Source: Lingula anatina (lineage: Eukaryota > Brachiopoda > Lingulata > Lingulida > Lingulidae). Taken from it: a stretch of 64,000 nt of DNA. This document shows positions 11,811 to 43,100 of the stretch, one piece after another. Every line of letters starts with the position of its first letter. Position 1 is the first letter of the stretch. A program made the translations under genes and the position numbers. The notes under the pieces are model-generated. The model was not told the DNA's origin and did not search any database. It saw only the letters and a program-made list of their open reading frames with translations. The stretch is taken from the NCBI RefSeq assembly GCF_001039355.2, contig NW_019774914.1, forward strand, positions 186,001 through 250,000, in the 5' to 3' direction.

Positions 11811-11816
11811 TTTATT
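11811..11816 (-). terminator. DHX38: DHX38 polyadenylation signal
   Basis: TTTATT on the plus strand reads AATAAA on the minus strand, about 95 bases beyond the DHX38 stop codon. This would give a short 3' untranslated region. Confidence 0.6.
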
Positions 11817-11908
11817 GTTCCATTCTACTCCACCCTCATTTAAAAACATTTCATTTGGTGACGACTTTGAAGATATCTCAATCCAACCCGAGGTGTTGGC
11901 CCACCACA

Positions 11909-29041
<17,133 letters not shown>

Positions 29042-29562
29042 TTTGAATTATTTTTTTTATCAAGAATGAAAACGAATAATGCCAGACACAAAAATGGCAA
29101 TTCTACCTTCTTAACTGTGAGAAGTTTGTCGTTCAGATTCGGTCAAAACAACGAAGTTACAACCGAGGCGTATTTGGATTAAATTATGTCATTATGTTTC
29201 TCTATAGAAAATGCAGAGATACCACACTGGTTCATAAAACATCCAAAAATACAAGCACCTACTATGATCACAACTTCAATCGGGATTAATTTACCTGTAA
29301 ACGTTTCGAATGCGATTCTTAGTGGGGGCAGCCATTAAAATATATCGTGCATTAGGTATGCAGTTTTGAATGCTTACAATTCCATAAAAATAAATATTTT
29401 GAATAACAAATAAATTATTTGAGAACAATAATTACAAAAAATGTCACGATATATTGTATGATAGTCACACATGGCTTGTAAAGACAACTAACTGTAATGA
29501 TGAAAAAAATCGAAACTAAAACGTAATTATACAGCTCTGCAGTAAACAGTAGCAACCACAAC
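29042..29562. promoter_or_regulatory. Bidirectional promoter interval DHX38 / LRRC69
   Basis: 521 bp separate two divergent start codons. The LRRC69 start lies in ACAACATGGCGGACA, a strong match to the YY1 element that often overlaps start codons of TATA-less genes. A second YY1-like site on the other strand (GGCAGCCATTAAA, about 29326-29338) faces DHX38. No TATA box is evident at either usual distance. The transcription start sites themselves are not determined. Confidence 0.7.
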
Positions 29563-31751
29563 ATGGCGGACACGCTGCTCTTACGAGCTTTAAAAGGCGA
29601 GCCAAAACTACTTAATTTAAGCAACAAAAAGCTCGACAAAGTTCCAAAAATTATTGGAAAACTATGTACTGTTCTTCAGGTGCAATTGAAAAACAACAAA
29701 CTGAAAGATCTTCCAAAGGAGTTTGGTAGTTTAGTGCAAGTAAGTAATGAATGTGCTTCTATCAATAATCAACCAGCATTCAAAGCCCTATTCCTTCTTT
29801 TAAGAAGCCTTTAGACTTCAGTTTACTCTTCAGGTTTTAGTTAAGGTTTAAATGTGATGTCTGTGACGCCTTATTGCGGTAAGTGGCAAAATAAGGCCTT
29901 AAAGGGATTCAGGTAACTCTAAACACTTCTTGGTATCAGTTCAAGTCTCAAGACTTTTTTCCCCACTTAACTCCAACAGCCAGTGGTTATTAAGGCCTTA
30001 AACTCAGGAAATTTTTAAAAACTCCACGAAAATCTAACCAGCTTGGACCTTCACTCCACCTTGGCTCAACTGCTGTATATACACTTTTAAAATATATGCT
30101 GCCATGAGTACACGGTTCAAGATGAATCTTTCCTCCTGTGCTGAAACAAAGCCAGACTTAATGTGAGGCTTTCTGTTTTCTTCAGTAGGCATCTATTTTT
30201 TGTTTAATTTGTGATATTTAACAACGGGCCCAATTGTCACTTTTCTAGATGCTGTGTTGCCGTCTTAATTGTGACTGCAGCTTTAACCCTTCTAACATTT
30301 TAATCAATAACAAAAACTATCATTTTTTTAAATTCTTGAGATAGTTCTCTGTTTTGTTTCAGCTTGAAATATTAAATATTGGCAATAATGAACTGGACAG
30401 TTTACCTCAGGCTCTTCAGCATTTAATCAACCTGACTGTCCTGCATGCGTTTAACAACAGGATAAAAGAGCTGTCACCAGTAGTAATAAGTGAGTATGGG
30501 ATTTTAGCATTTTTAAAAATTTCTGTGAGAGACATAATGGGAATCATTCTTGGGGTTTCTGATCTTGAACATTTTCCATTTCTTCAAACAGTCTGGATTT
30601 CTTTGTTCTTTGGTTTTTTTCTGTTTGCACAAAAATCCATGAATTATATTGTCACTTGTTTGAATGCCATGTCAATTAATTATGGCCTAATATAGTAATA
30701 TGAAAGGAAAAAAGTCAAGTAGCTATGTTTGAAATTGTTAAGAATTTCTATGAATTTCATAAAGTTGCATATTAATCCTTTTGTTTTTATGATTTCAGGC
30801 AATCTTAGACAGTTGGTTTTGTTAAATCTAAACAGCAATCAATTAACATTTTTGCCCACTGAAATTTGTAGGTAAGTTTTTTCCAACAGATTTTAACAAA
30901 AAGTAGTAAATATTTTAGTTGGTTTAAACTTTGAAAAAATCAATTGTTGCATCTTTAGGCATGTGATTTTTCAATACTTTGGAAATTTTTATTCAACAAA
31001 AACCATCATACAAAACAACTCAGTATCTTGTTTTACATATTTTAGTCTTACACTCAGTATAAGCCTCTTCTCTTCAGATCTAAGATATTTTAAATTACTT
31101 AGAGCTGTGGATAATAGTTTCACTGACTTGTCTGTTTCTTTCAGGCTAACCAGTTTGCAGAATTTAAGCCTAGACAACAACTTGCTTGAGGAGCTTCCAT
31201 TTGAAATATGTGCCCTGACCAAATTAAAAGAGTTGCATTTGGCCAATAACAGGCTGACTAGTCTGCCATTAGAATTTGGATACCTGATCAACCTAGAGAA
31301 ACTATACCTCCAGAAGAACAGATTAAGAGAACTACCAGAGGTACGATACTTGCTCATAAAATTGAACCAATAATAATTGATATGTTACCAAAAATTGTGA
31401 AAAAAAAAAAGAATTTAAAAGTAAGATAACAATTCATTTTGACTATTTTATTACTGTTTCAGAGTTTGGGGAAATGTTTCAAGTTGAGTACTCTAGATGT
31501 TGCGGCAAATGAACTCAGGATATTTCCGACAGAGTTGGCCAAGCTTCCCCTGAGAGAGTTGTACTGTGAAGCAAACCCTCTGCTGCAAAACCTACCTGTC
31601 CATTCTGTGCAAGAAGAGGAAGTACTTACACTTAAGGTGACATATGTGTGTTACGTGTGTGTGTGTGTATGTGTGTGTGTGTGTGTGTGTTGTGTGTGTG
31701 TGTGTGTGTGTGCATGCATGTGTGTGTAAGTGCTACCAGTACATTTGTCTG

Positions 31752-31806
<55 letters not shown>

Positions 31807-32793
31807 ATGCATAGGTGTGAATGTGGGTGTGTATGCATGCGTGCGTGTGTGTGTATGTGCATGTTTGTGCTGTGCTCGATTGTAGTGTCTGGTGTGTGCA
31901 TGTGGATGTATTTGCTTAGTGTGCATGCCTTGGCATGTGTGCAAAAATAAACAAATAAATATAAGACAATTTAATTTAGAAATAACTAAAGTAAATAAAT
32001 GAATAGATGAATAAATAAATAAATGATGACAACAAGATACAGTATTATCATATATATATATATATATATGAGCATGATGATATATATACCAATGTATTGT
32101 TGGATTATTTCAGGAAATGTGTGCCAGGCAAGTAATGCATGAGTTAAAGGACAGGTGGTCTTATACCAGGAAGTCTATAGAGCACTATCCAGAGCTAAAG
32201 GAGATGCTGTCCCAGTCCAGCAAGTGTGGAGTATGTGGCAATGCTTTCCTCAACACATGGCTGGAATGTGTCAAGTTTGTGGACAGCAAGGTTGGTATAT
32301 AATTAGATGATATTCACACTACAAGCCAACTTAGACTTGATGTAGAATGACGATGAGCTCATTTTCCACCCATTGCTAAGCTGGGCCTGGATTAATTATA
32401 CACTTTAAAGAAAAAAAAAAAAGAATTCAGATATTGTGCATTGTTCTGGCAAACTGTAAAACCAGTCAGAATACAATTCCAATACTTTTGGTTGATGTTT
32501 AGTATTCTGTCTCAGAAGAACAGAAGAAACAAATACTAAAACCTTTTATTGTATGTTAGGCACATGTTTATTATTTGAAAATAATGTCATAAACAAACTG
32601 GTAAACATAACATTTTATGAATTGAAAAAAAAAAAGGTTTTGGATTTGGACTTAAAAATGTATTTTTGATTAATTACAGGAGATTGGTATGGTGAAGACC
32701 CTAAGTGGTAGAATTCCAGTGAGGACTTTGCTTTGCTCTTACAAATGTTTCAATGAGCCTGGCCATGACTTATATGGTGTGGCTTTTCCATAG
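29563..32793 (+). CDS. LRRC69: Leucine-rich repeat-containing protein 69 (7 exons)
   Basis: Seven exons join in phase: 29563-29739, 30363-30489, 30799-30871, 31145-31340, 31463-31636, 32114-32290, 32680-32793, giving 345 residues against 347 in human LRRC69. The start MADTLLLRALKG resembles the human N-terminus. Leucine-rich repeats of the L..L.L..N.L..LP form occupy roughly residues 15-225. The C-terminal part has CGVC and CSYKC pairs around WLECVKFVD, a probable zinc-binding module shared with LRRC58 and LRRC28, and ends LYGVAFP. Its molecular function is unknown in the family. It is head-to-head with DHX38 and 1.3 kb upstream of NAE1 on the same strand. Confidence 0.92.
31655..31860. repeat. 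(GT)n-rich microsatellite
   Basis: Long interrupted GT/GC-AT alternating tract in the LRRC69 intron that begins at 31637, only about 20 bp from the donor. Cys-Val and His-Thr frames over it are not genes. A (TA)n run at about 32049-32070 follows in the same intron. Confidence 0.95.
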
Positions 32794-33634
32794 CTGCCCA
32801 CTGCAGTGCCAGTTAAATAATATTGTCAGTAAACTACAGGATACTGGCCACAATATATTTGGATATATATGATCAAATATTTTACTGTCTAAATTTGTCC
32901 AGATTATACTAAAAAGAGTCAGCATTTTACCAGGCTTGTGTGAAGGAAGGTGACACATGGGATTAAAAAAAAACTATTTGGTTATGTCTGGCAATGTGAC
33001 CCATATGCCATTTCTAATACCCAGAACCGTCCAGAATATGAAGGGGTGCCATACAAAAATATACTGTACATACAAAAAGTAACTTTTATCTGATCTCAAC
33101 TAGAAGGAGATGCAACACGTGTTTTCTGCTGATATTGTATGAGAAATAATATTCAATGCAAAGAGAAGGATATCTGTGGAAGCTGGCCTTCTACTCACTT
33201 GTCATTTAAAGAAAATATCATTTGGTCAAATTGTGCAAAAAAATATTTTTAGCAGTTTCAGGTGACAGATGATACTTGGAGGAAAATCCAATGCATTTTC
33301 CCAACAATAATTTAAAATATTTATTCTCATAAAGTTGCAAGTAATGCTTATTTGTAAATGAAAAAAATGTATTTAAGATTCATTTTTATCTGCCACCTGT
33401 TAGTCAGTTTAAGATGAATTTATAATTAACCCTTACCAAAATTGTAAGTACATTTGTATTATTCTTATACAGCATCATCATTACATAGTATATGTGCTTT
33501 GAGAGAATTTTCTCCATCAGTTTGTCAGTGTTATGTTATTATGATCAAGTTAAATAATTTTGTGCTGTTGAACAGCAGGTTACTGAATTGTCCAGGAACT
33601 ATGTACTGTATAAACAACTTATTTTTAAAATAAA
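32794..33634 (+). other. LRRC69: LRRC69 3' untranslated region and poly(A) signal
   Basis: AT-rich sequence after the stop codon with no coding exon. The first convincing AATAAA is at 33629-33634, which would make a 3' untranslated region of about 850 bases. Confidence 0.5.
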
Positions 33635-34041
33635 CAAGTCTTATCAATGTAGATATTTCAGTTGCTAATTGTCTCTTTTTATTTGATTTTCTGTGGACTT
33701 TTTACTTGTTAATCTCTGAAATATGAACAGGCAAAGTGAGTTGAATGTAAAAAAATATATGAAATTCAAAAGTTAAAATTCTTAAATTGAAAATTGAAAA
33801 TTGAAAAAAATCCTCAGAGTGAGATTGTATTTTTAATTCTTATGCATGAATAGCATAGTAAAATTGTACTCTTCTGCTGTTTTGTGTTTGCTGTTCAGTG
33901 AAAGTCTAATGTTTTTCTTGTTACCCCCTCCAACCATCAGCAAAATGTAGATCAGCCAGTAACTGCATAATTCATAACAAGATGAATATAACTACCTTGA
34001 CCTGGCACCTCAATCTCCTCTCAGGCCTTTACAGACCTACA

Positions 34042-34049
34042 TGACGTCA
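34042..34049 (+). promoter_or_regulatory. CRE octamer upstream of NAE1
   Basis: Perfect palindromic TGACGTCA 52 bases before the NAE1 start codon, in the short interval after LRRC69. This is the consensus ATF/CREB site, and its position suits a proximal promoter element. Function is inferred only. Confidence 0.55.
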
Positions 34050-34100
34050 CATTGTGTCTATTGTGTTTTGTTTTTAGTACGGAAATAAGCCTCTCTCAAC

Positions 34101-37100
34101 ATGTCTGGCGAGAAGGAAAGCCTCGATAAAACTCGAAAATATGATCGACAGTTAAGGTAACCATCTCATTATCTGTTGTCTAACAATGTTCTATTTAATG
34201 ATAATTTATTATATAATTATTTTACAATACAAGGAGTGGTGTACTTGTTGTGCGCACCGATTAGTCGAAGTTGTTTGGCATTGACAGAGTTACTGGGCAG
34301 TGTAGCGTCGAAAAGTTGATTGTAAGATTATGTTATGATACTAAATGGACAATTGCGATTTGAGCTCTGTGTTCCAAAATGTCGTACGCAGACATCTACC
34401 AAACTGAGTTGTGCAAAACAACTGATAAATGGAAAAATGTGAAGCTCCCACTTAGAAGATTTTGATCAATTTTGAAACTATAGTTCTATGTCACTGGGCT
34501 AGAGAGCGGCATAGACTTTAATGGGCGCTTTCATCATCGAAAACTTACAAAAGATCACATTATTTGTCTGAGACTTACTGACATAAATGTAAATTAGAAT
34601 TAATGATGAAAGAAAAACTTGGTGCTCGCAAATTTCAACATATATCGATGCCGGTGCATGAGGCTTATCTCCATATGATAAACGTCTCCTTCAGATCCTG
34701 ATGTTGCTCTCTCGGGCTATACTTTCTATAACCATTTCATATAGTCGGGAATACATCAGAAGTTAAGGATTATGTTACACAAAGCTATGGATTACCATTT
34801 TTTCATGGGGCAGTGATTCTTTTGTTCTGTTTCAAGTTTTGACACCAGTTCAGTTCCAAAGGCCTGTACCACTAGTATTATATTTCATAATATGTGGTTT
34901 AGTGGAGAGTTGAATATTAATTTGGTTAGTTCACTTGCAGGTTATGGGGTGATCATGGCCAGTGTGCATTAGAGTCTGCCAAAGTTTGCCTTATTAATGC
35001 CACGGCAACAGGGACAGAAATTTTGAAAAACCTGATATTACCAGGTGTGTGAATATTAACATTTGTCACTTATATTGAATAAGTATCAGTGTCGCATAAT
35101 ATCTGTTGACTTTGTCATTGTGAAAAAAAAATGCAATTTAATTGACAAGTTTTTAATATGTAATTACTTCTTTTACTAAAGATGATTCTTGTTATTTTTA
35201 AATATTAAGTATTTTAATTAAGACCTTCATGGTATCCATACTAGTATGTATAGAGTCGGACATTATTTAATCAGATTGAATTTTGTAATTTCACCAAGGT
35301 GTTGGCTCCTTCACCATAGTGGATGGTAAGAAGGTGACAGGAGAGGATGTAGGCAACAAGTAAGTACTGTACACTATGGTGACTTCCACAGCCACATTCA
35401 CCACTAGACTAACTAAGACTGGAAATATTTTCTCTGATCATGATGTGAACAAACTTCAGGTTGGTGCCTGTGGGATACAGACAATGTCAGACTTTTTTTG
35501 TAAATAGGTTCATTGCTCTTATAAACTATAATTTTGATTATTTGTATACTTGTAAATGAAATATATATATCGATAGATGATTACTAACTGAAAAATCTAA
35601 CTGAAAGTATAATTTTTTTTTCAGTTTTTTTCTTGACAAAGACAAGATTGGAGAGGTAAATATGCATATTAAAGATTAAAACTTTTGTTGTTTTTTATTA
35701 TCTTAAATGTGACCATTAGAGTATCAGGTTATTTCCAAAAGGAAAGAAATTGAATTCGTAATAAAAATGTCTTTTGTCATTTGAAGTTGGGCTAAATACT
35801 GCAGTCTGCACCAGTTGGAAATCATTTATTAAAGGGTTTGTTTAAAGTGTAAATTTCAAATATTTCTATTTTAAAATTAATCAAATATTATCAATTTTTA
35901 TGTAAATTTTTGTATACAATTTTGTTTCTTTTCAGTCACGTGCTCAGGTGGCTACAGATCTCCTGCTGGAACTAAATGAAGATGTGACAGGAAACTTCAT
36001 GGAAGAGGTGAGAATAAAATAAAAGTATATGATTCTGACATCATGTTGAATTCACCTAAATCATGCAATAAGTGTTAGACCCCACATAGTTTGATCCAAC
36101 TTGGTGCGGACTCTCGCTGAGTGCAGTCACCTTAATGAATGACACCTGTTGTTTCTATCATACTCCATGCATAATCACCAGCTATTATGTGTTGTGCTCA
36201 ATGCCAGGAGGAGGTTAGTTATTCATTTAAGCTGATTGTACTCAGCAAGAGTCCCCACAGAGTTGGATCAATCTTCATTGACCTTTGGTGTGTATGGGAA
36301 TGGAGCCCAGACCTTTTATTACCATCTGACTATTTTCCTGGAAATTTCAGCACAATCCCCCTTAGCATTAAGGTGTATTCTATATGAAACTGCTGTGAAA
36401 GTTTTTATCTTGAAACCTGTCTTTGAGTTTGTTCTAAATTTCTGTTTTTACTGTTACAAGAAATGTGATATATGCCCTCAACTATTAATAACCTGGTAAG
36501 TTATCATTCTTATAGGGGAGCTCCTGTTTAATAAAGACACTTAAACAATCATGTTTATCATAATTTTTCCTACAGGCAAACTGAAACATTTCAGCACCAT
36601 GTGTTAACCTGGCTGCTTTTTTTTTTTAAGAGCCCTGAACTGCTGCTTGAAAGGAACCCAGAATTCTTTGACACATTTACAATTGTAGTAGCTGTAGACT
36701 TGCCTGAGAGGTATGGATTTAGATTTTTAAAAACAGCACATTATAATCTAGTAGGTATTGCACAAAAGTTCTGGGTTAAAACTTGTATTAGCTTATTGGT
36801 CACAAAATTGACTGTTTGCTAAGTTGTAAATTTATGTGGTAAAAATTTTGAAGTTGCTTGTTTTCTGGATTTTAAAAGTATATTTGAAAGTGTATTTAAA
36901 CATATACTTTTGCCAGTATTTGTTGTAGCTGTCATTTCCCCCCTCTTGTCAACATTTTGTAGTAATACTTATTAATAAGAATATTTTATCTGTTACAGGG
37001 TATTACACAAATTATCTGGTCATCTGTGGGAAAAGGATATTCCTCTTATGGTGGTACGTGCATATGGTCTCATTGGCTCCATAAGACTGGTGGCAAGAGA

Positions 37101-40100
37101 ACACACTGGTACGTGAGAAAACAATGGAGGGAGAATGTTGGTGTCTAAGATTTAGGCTTGAGAGTACTATACAGATAGATAATATGCTAAAGGAAAAAGA
37201 AAGATCAAGTTTTAAGGAGTCTAGTCAAATTATTGAGATTGGTGAAAAATGAGTTATTTGGTTGAAATGAAAAATGTCACTATTGTTTATGAGGAATCAC
37301 AGGGGAGGTCTGGGAGAGATTTATTTAAATCAATTTGTTTTGTTTGGTTTGTTTTATCTGTTAACTACCTATAAACTATGTATTAATGTGTGCAAGTAAA
37401 TACCAATTTAGAGTTCTCCCATAGTTCGGGATGATGGACTGATATGTCTTTAGGAATTATAATATAATAGATTTATTTAAGAAGAAATATAATTTTACAT
37501 TGAACCACAATTTTGCTTTATAAGATGAGCTATATTTGAATATTACAGTGATAGAATCTCACCCAGACAATGCACACGAAGACTTGAGACTAGATCGGCC
37601 TTTCCCAGGGTTGACTCAGTACTGTGACTCACTGGATCTCAGCACTATGAAAAAGAAGGTGAGACCATGCTTTACATGGGGACGGGTTTAGACTTTATAT
37701 TATCAAAAGAGTTGGTTTCCATTGGAATAAAAATGTAATGCACGGAAGGAAAGTCTGTCTTATTTCTGTGTATGCTGGTTACTGATAATGTTTATCAAAG
37801 TGCATAAAGAAAATAAAATTTAAATTTGATATTTTCAGAATATTAAGCTCTGGAAAATCTCATCTAATATATACACGTGAATATTAGTTGTTTAAGGAGT
37901 AATACACACATCATGCATACACAGTCACAAACATGTTGTTTGGTAAATGTGTGTATGTGCATGCTTGCCTGCTTGCGAGTGAGTGTGTGTGAAGAGAAAT
38001 GTAGCTGAATTTCATTTCTTCTCCAGGATCACAGCCACACTCCCTGGTTGGTCATAATTTTCAAGTATTTACAAATCTGGAAAGAACAGGTAAGACCCTT
38101 TTGATTCAGTGTTTAGTCCGATATCAAATATGTGTGAATAGTATCTTTTACTGTAATTATTCCCTAAATTAAAACAATTATATTTTACATGCCCTTTCAC
38201 TATATTTCTATTTTTGACTATTGCAGCATGGTGGAGCTGCCCCCAAAAACTACAAGGAGAAAAATGAATTCAAGAAACTAATTCAGCAAGGTAGAGTGAA
38301 AAAAAAAAAAAAAAAAGCTGTCGATGAGTAGGAGAGATGAATCAGTTTCTTTCAGTTGATTTTTTGTTGTTGTTTTAGGTTTGAATATGTGTGATATTTG
38401 TTGTTTTGTTTCATATAAAGTTGTTTGGCTATTTATATTTACTGGCAAAAATTGGCTTTGCTTGACTAAATAATCCTTTAAAGTAACTTAAAACTCTTTA
38501 ATGGTTCAGATTTGATCAATCAATGAAACATTTGATATTCCTGGTCCCAGTTAAATATTTTCATGATATCATTTTTTCCAGGAGTTTTAAGGAATGAGGA
38601 AGGTGTTCCCGAAGTGGAAGAGAATTTTGATGAGGCTATAAATAATGTTAATGTGTCTCTTGTTCCCACCTCGGTAAGTAGAACCCTCATTTGAACCACC
38701 AATGGGATCCCAACTTTTTTCTTTTTCAGTTTCATATGTTCATTAATTGATTAATTTACATCTATTTTTATTGGCTTTTTCATCTAAGAAACAACTTTTC
38801 AGTAAATGTACAATGCATAGTTTTATATTCAGCTTCTGCTGTTTTCATTATAATTATGGTATTTCACTCATTGTAGATCCCATCTGCAGTACAGAATATA
38901 TTCAATGACAGTGAGTGTGTAAATTTACAACCAGAGGTATGTTGGTATATATATATTAATTTTGATATGATAATTTTGAACAAAAATATTTTCTAAAACT
39001 GTCATGTTGGTCTTTCTGAAAAATAAATTTGAAGGCCCTGGAAAGCATGCTAGACAAGGTCATTATGTTTGTTTTTATGGGTGTATTCCCAGAGATTTAG
39101 ATCGATCCAGGGATTAAGATTTAGATCGACCTAACTCCCTGGGGGTTCACGCTAAATTGCAGTCAGCCGAGCACGCACCATAGTTAATTACCCCCTTACA
39201 GCTTTCAGTAGGCGGGACAGATGCTTAAGCCGGCTAAGCTGACAGTAATCTAGTGAGACTCCCCACAGGGATAGATCGATCTAAAATCTATGGAAATGGG
39301 CTCTATGAGTAACTATTTTATAATGATTTATGTAACTTATAAACATGAGTTATTAGAATTAGTGGAAGGTGTTTGAAATTTGTGTAAATTATACTTACAC
39401 GAATACAAATGAGTACATAGGAGGGCTATAATCATCTGAAGATTTGGCTTTAGTGTAAGATTACGTAGAAATGAAATCACAGTATGTATTTACATAGATT
39501 TTTCTGAATGGTATAATATAATATAATACAGTTAACCTTGATTTTACTTTGTAGAGCAAGCCTTTCTGGATACTAGCAAGAGCTGTGAAAGACTTTGTGG
39601 AGAGTGTGGGAGAGGGTGAGTGATCATGATCCCAAATTCTACTGGAATGTTAGAAAAAAAGTTTATGATTTTTATGTATTGAATGGATCTCTTGGTAGAT
39701 TATATTGATAACTTAAAAAATAACGTGTCAGTTGTATATTGTATAAGGGAATGAATAATTCAGTTGAATTAGATTTTCCATTATCTTATGTTCTTTGAGT
39801 TGACCTTTCCATCATGTGACTCCTGTCTGCAATTATTAAACTTTGCCCCTCCATCAAAATGTGAATATTTTTGTGTGTCATTTGAATATGAGATGGTTAT
39901 TGGGCCTGCTGTCAGTGTGAATTCTGCCAAGTTATTTTGCCTATAAATTCTGTAATTTTCATTTATTATATTAAATACCTCTTACATCAGTAAATCTTAT
40001 TGTATGAAATTTTCTTTAAAGCTATACAAAATAATGTCCACCCACGGAAATTAAATATTTAAGATTCTACATCCCAATCCAATGCATTTGGTGACAAGCT

Positions 40101-43100
40101 ATCATGCCATCTCAGGTTTGAACTACGTACTATGTATCTGAGTGCACCCATTAATTCTGCCACATTGAAAATACATGCTATATTGACAGGTGCCCTCCCA
40201 CTGAGAGGAACCATCCCAGACATGACCGCGGACTCAGAGAGGTACATTCAGCTACAGCAGGTGTACCGCCAGCAGGCTGCTGTAGAGGCAGAGTGGGTGG
40301 CCAACAGAGTCCAGCAGCTACTGCAGTCATTGGGGAAGGTAAGTAAATAAATACAGGCTGCATGCATATGTTTTCATGTGCATGATGGGTGCAGGGGGTG
40401 GAGAGGTCTTTAGGCTTTGGAAGATGATCAGGATTCTACAGAAACACATTTTTATTATGCGAAAAAATGGGTGTTTTTTTTATGTATGGATTCAGTTTTT
40501 CTTAAGAAGGCTGGATCTGTCCCTGGAGTATGTGGGCTATTTGACAGCAATTAGAGGTTGTTTAGGTTGGAAAATTGCTTGAAAGTCTTTGAAGTAGATC
40601 TGGCATGCATTTTTGAGCACAGACTGATGAACATAAATTATCTCAAAAACGGTTTCACAAGGTAAGTTAAAGTAGCTCTGCAACCGTCTTTTATTTTAAA
40701 GCCATGTTTCCATTGAAGTTAGATCAACCTTACTTGATGGCCCTTTTCACATCAAAACTTTACATGGAACAGTCTGTACTGGTACGCTTTGAGAGATTCA
40801 GAATAGCCTTACTATAATGTGAGATAGTGAAAAAAGGTGACACAGTCAGTCAACTTTCACAAAAGCAGTGTGAATCACACTAGTCTTGTGAAAGCGAGTA
40901 AACCCACTTTTTACATCCTCTCAAAGTGTACTGGTACTGTATTGCTGAAGTATACTGCTCCATGTGAAATGTGTCTATGGCTCATCTCAGAGGATCTTCT
41001 GATTACGACATCATTACTTCGCAAAGCAAATCTCAGCTAACTTCTATGTAAACAAAAGTGGATGGGACAACAGAACCTATAATTTTTTTCTGCCAGTGGT
41101 GAACTCAGAACGCTTAGTCTTCCAAAGTGGGTCATGCAGAGAGAATAGGTCGCTTTAATTTGACTGGAAACAGGGCTTATTACCAGTCCTTATCTCTTCA
41201 TTTATTTTATTATTATCAGTGTGCTGGCTTTTTATGTCAAATGATTTGAATAGTAAAGGCATAGAGGATGAACTATTGGCGTTTTTTAATATTTCTCAGG
41301 AAACCCTGTTTGATGGTGCTTCAAATATATTATACTTATGTGAACTTTATTTTTCTACAACTGATGGTTCTGGTGTTTCAGTTGTATTTTGGCACAAAAA
41401 AGATTGACCCCCTATGCCTTTGAGACAGAATCATTTGTATGGGGAAGTTCACATTTTTTGTGATTCTATCTGCACTTGTCAAATGTTTTTTCCTAGGGTT
41501 TTATTAGATATCACCTTGACCTGTTCCATTTTTAATGAATTTCAAAAATATTGTCTTGTAAATGTAGACAAAGCTTTTTTGCACTGGGGGAAGTTTTCAG
41601 AAAGCATTCACTCCTTCAGTTTGAAGTTTTTCATTTTATAGCTCTGAAAAAACCAGAATGTTTTTTTTTTCTTTTAGGAATAGGACAGTGTTGATTCAGT
41701 ATTGATTTCATAGATTTCCTTCTTTGAATTATTTCTGAAACTTCTCTTTCATGTTGCTGATATTTATATCAGCAATAAAGCTTTAACTCTCTCAAAATCT
41801 TTCTTTTTGTTGACAGGGGGAGCCTGTTCCCACAGACATGAAAAGCCGGTGCCAAAGCCAAAACAACAACAACATAGCTAGTGTAGGCCTACAACTAATT
41901 TCAATTTATTGGTTAAAGGCATTATTATTATTACTAGTTCCCATGGTAACCACCTAAAACTCCTCCAACAATATGTTACATGTGACAATTGTTATCTAAA
42001 CTGGCTATATGAAACCTGCTCCTATTGGTCTGGCAAAAAGTCTTCAAACATCCTTTTTTATATACATTGAGTATATCTGTTTATGAAAATATTTGTCAAT
42101 GGATTCATTTTTCTCTTGAATGAAAGGACCACTGGCCACTTAGTTACAAGTGATCAGATATTATTTATCTCAGCTTGTGTTGGTGGAGGATAAGGTCGTG
42201 TTCACAGAAATATCCTTCCTTCGGTGCCAATTTCACAAAAATGGCCTAGAATAAAATGGTTTGTTACAGTTTAGCCACTGCACACTATGCTATCCATGAG
42301 TTGAGCTGTCAGTACTTTGGTTGGCAGCTCAGGTTAATGAAAGAATTACATACATTTACGTTCCTTAGGGGGACCCAACTGTAATTAAACTTTCTACTTC
42401 CTGGATTAAGTCTAAAATCTTTTTGCTAAATTGGCACTGAAATCAGTCATATAGTTTAACTTATCTCATCAGGCAACAAGGAGTCAGGTTCGAGAAACCT
42501 TCATTCCTGGACAACCTCTTACAGGTTTCACTTCTTCAATCCCCATTTTTACTATGTGCGTAAATGAAGTAAATATCATCAAATAACAATAATGACAATT
42601 GTTACCGAATGAAGGTCTCATGAAACCATCCTCAGATTGTGGAACCATTGGAACCTGACACTTGTTGAAATATGAACGTCTGATGATGTCAGTTAGACAT
42701 TTTCTGGCATAAGTTGATCTTGATGTGAACACAGCCTCAGAAATGTTGCCAATTAAAAGAAGGCATATGGGTGCAGGCTGCTTTTGTTTCGTAATTTTTA
42801 ATTATTTGAAAAAGTAAGTACTTTTCTAAAAAGTACTCATCCTTTCAACTGGTGGACATTGGAATTTGGATGCATGCCCTTTTACTGATTTTCTGCTGTT
42901 TACTACTAACTGCAGTTTCGCACTAACAGGCTTGATTTACACAGCTTTAGAAAATGTCATTGGTATAAACATATTCAGTTAGAAAACATTTTTGTTTCCT
43001 AACTATATTGTGTCAAAAGCACCAAAAGTGAATAAATATACTGTTGTATATTTTTATTTTTGGCTTATGTACCTGGGTAATTTTCTGGTTAACATATTTC

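Noticed and set aside
31632-31950. His-Thr and Cys-Val frames on both strands
   Set aside because: Translation of the (GT)n microsatellite inside an LRRC69 intron.
41219-41407. 62-residue plus-strand frame in NAE1 intron
   Set aside because: It spans a family C MITE and lacks splice signals or a known domain.
41819-41880. Possible extra NAE1 exon ([12 protein letters not shown] after a GACAG acceptor)
   Set aside because: The NAE1 exons at 40338 and 44094 join in phase and match the human protein without it; no matching residues in the family.
42484-42732. 82-residue minus-strand frame, possibly transposase
   Set aside because: It lies inside a 545-bp inverted-repeat element but shows no DDE or other transposase motif; treated as incidental.
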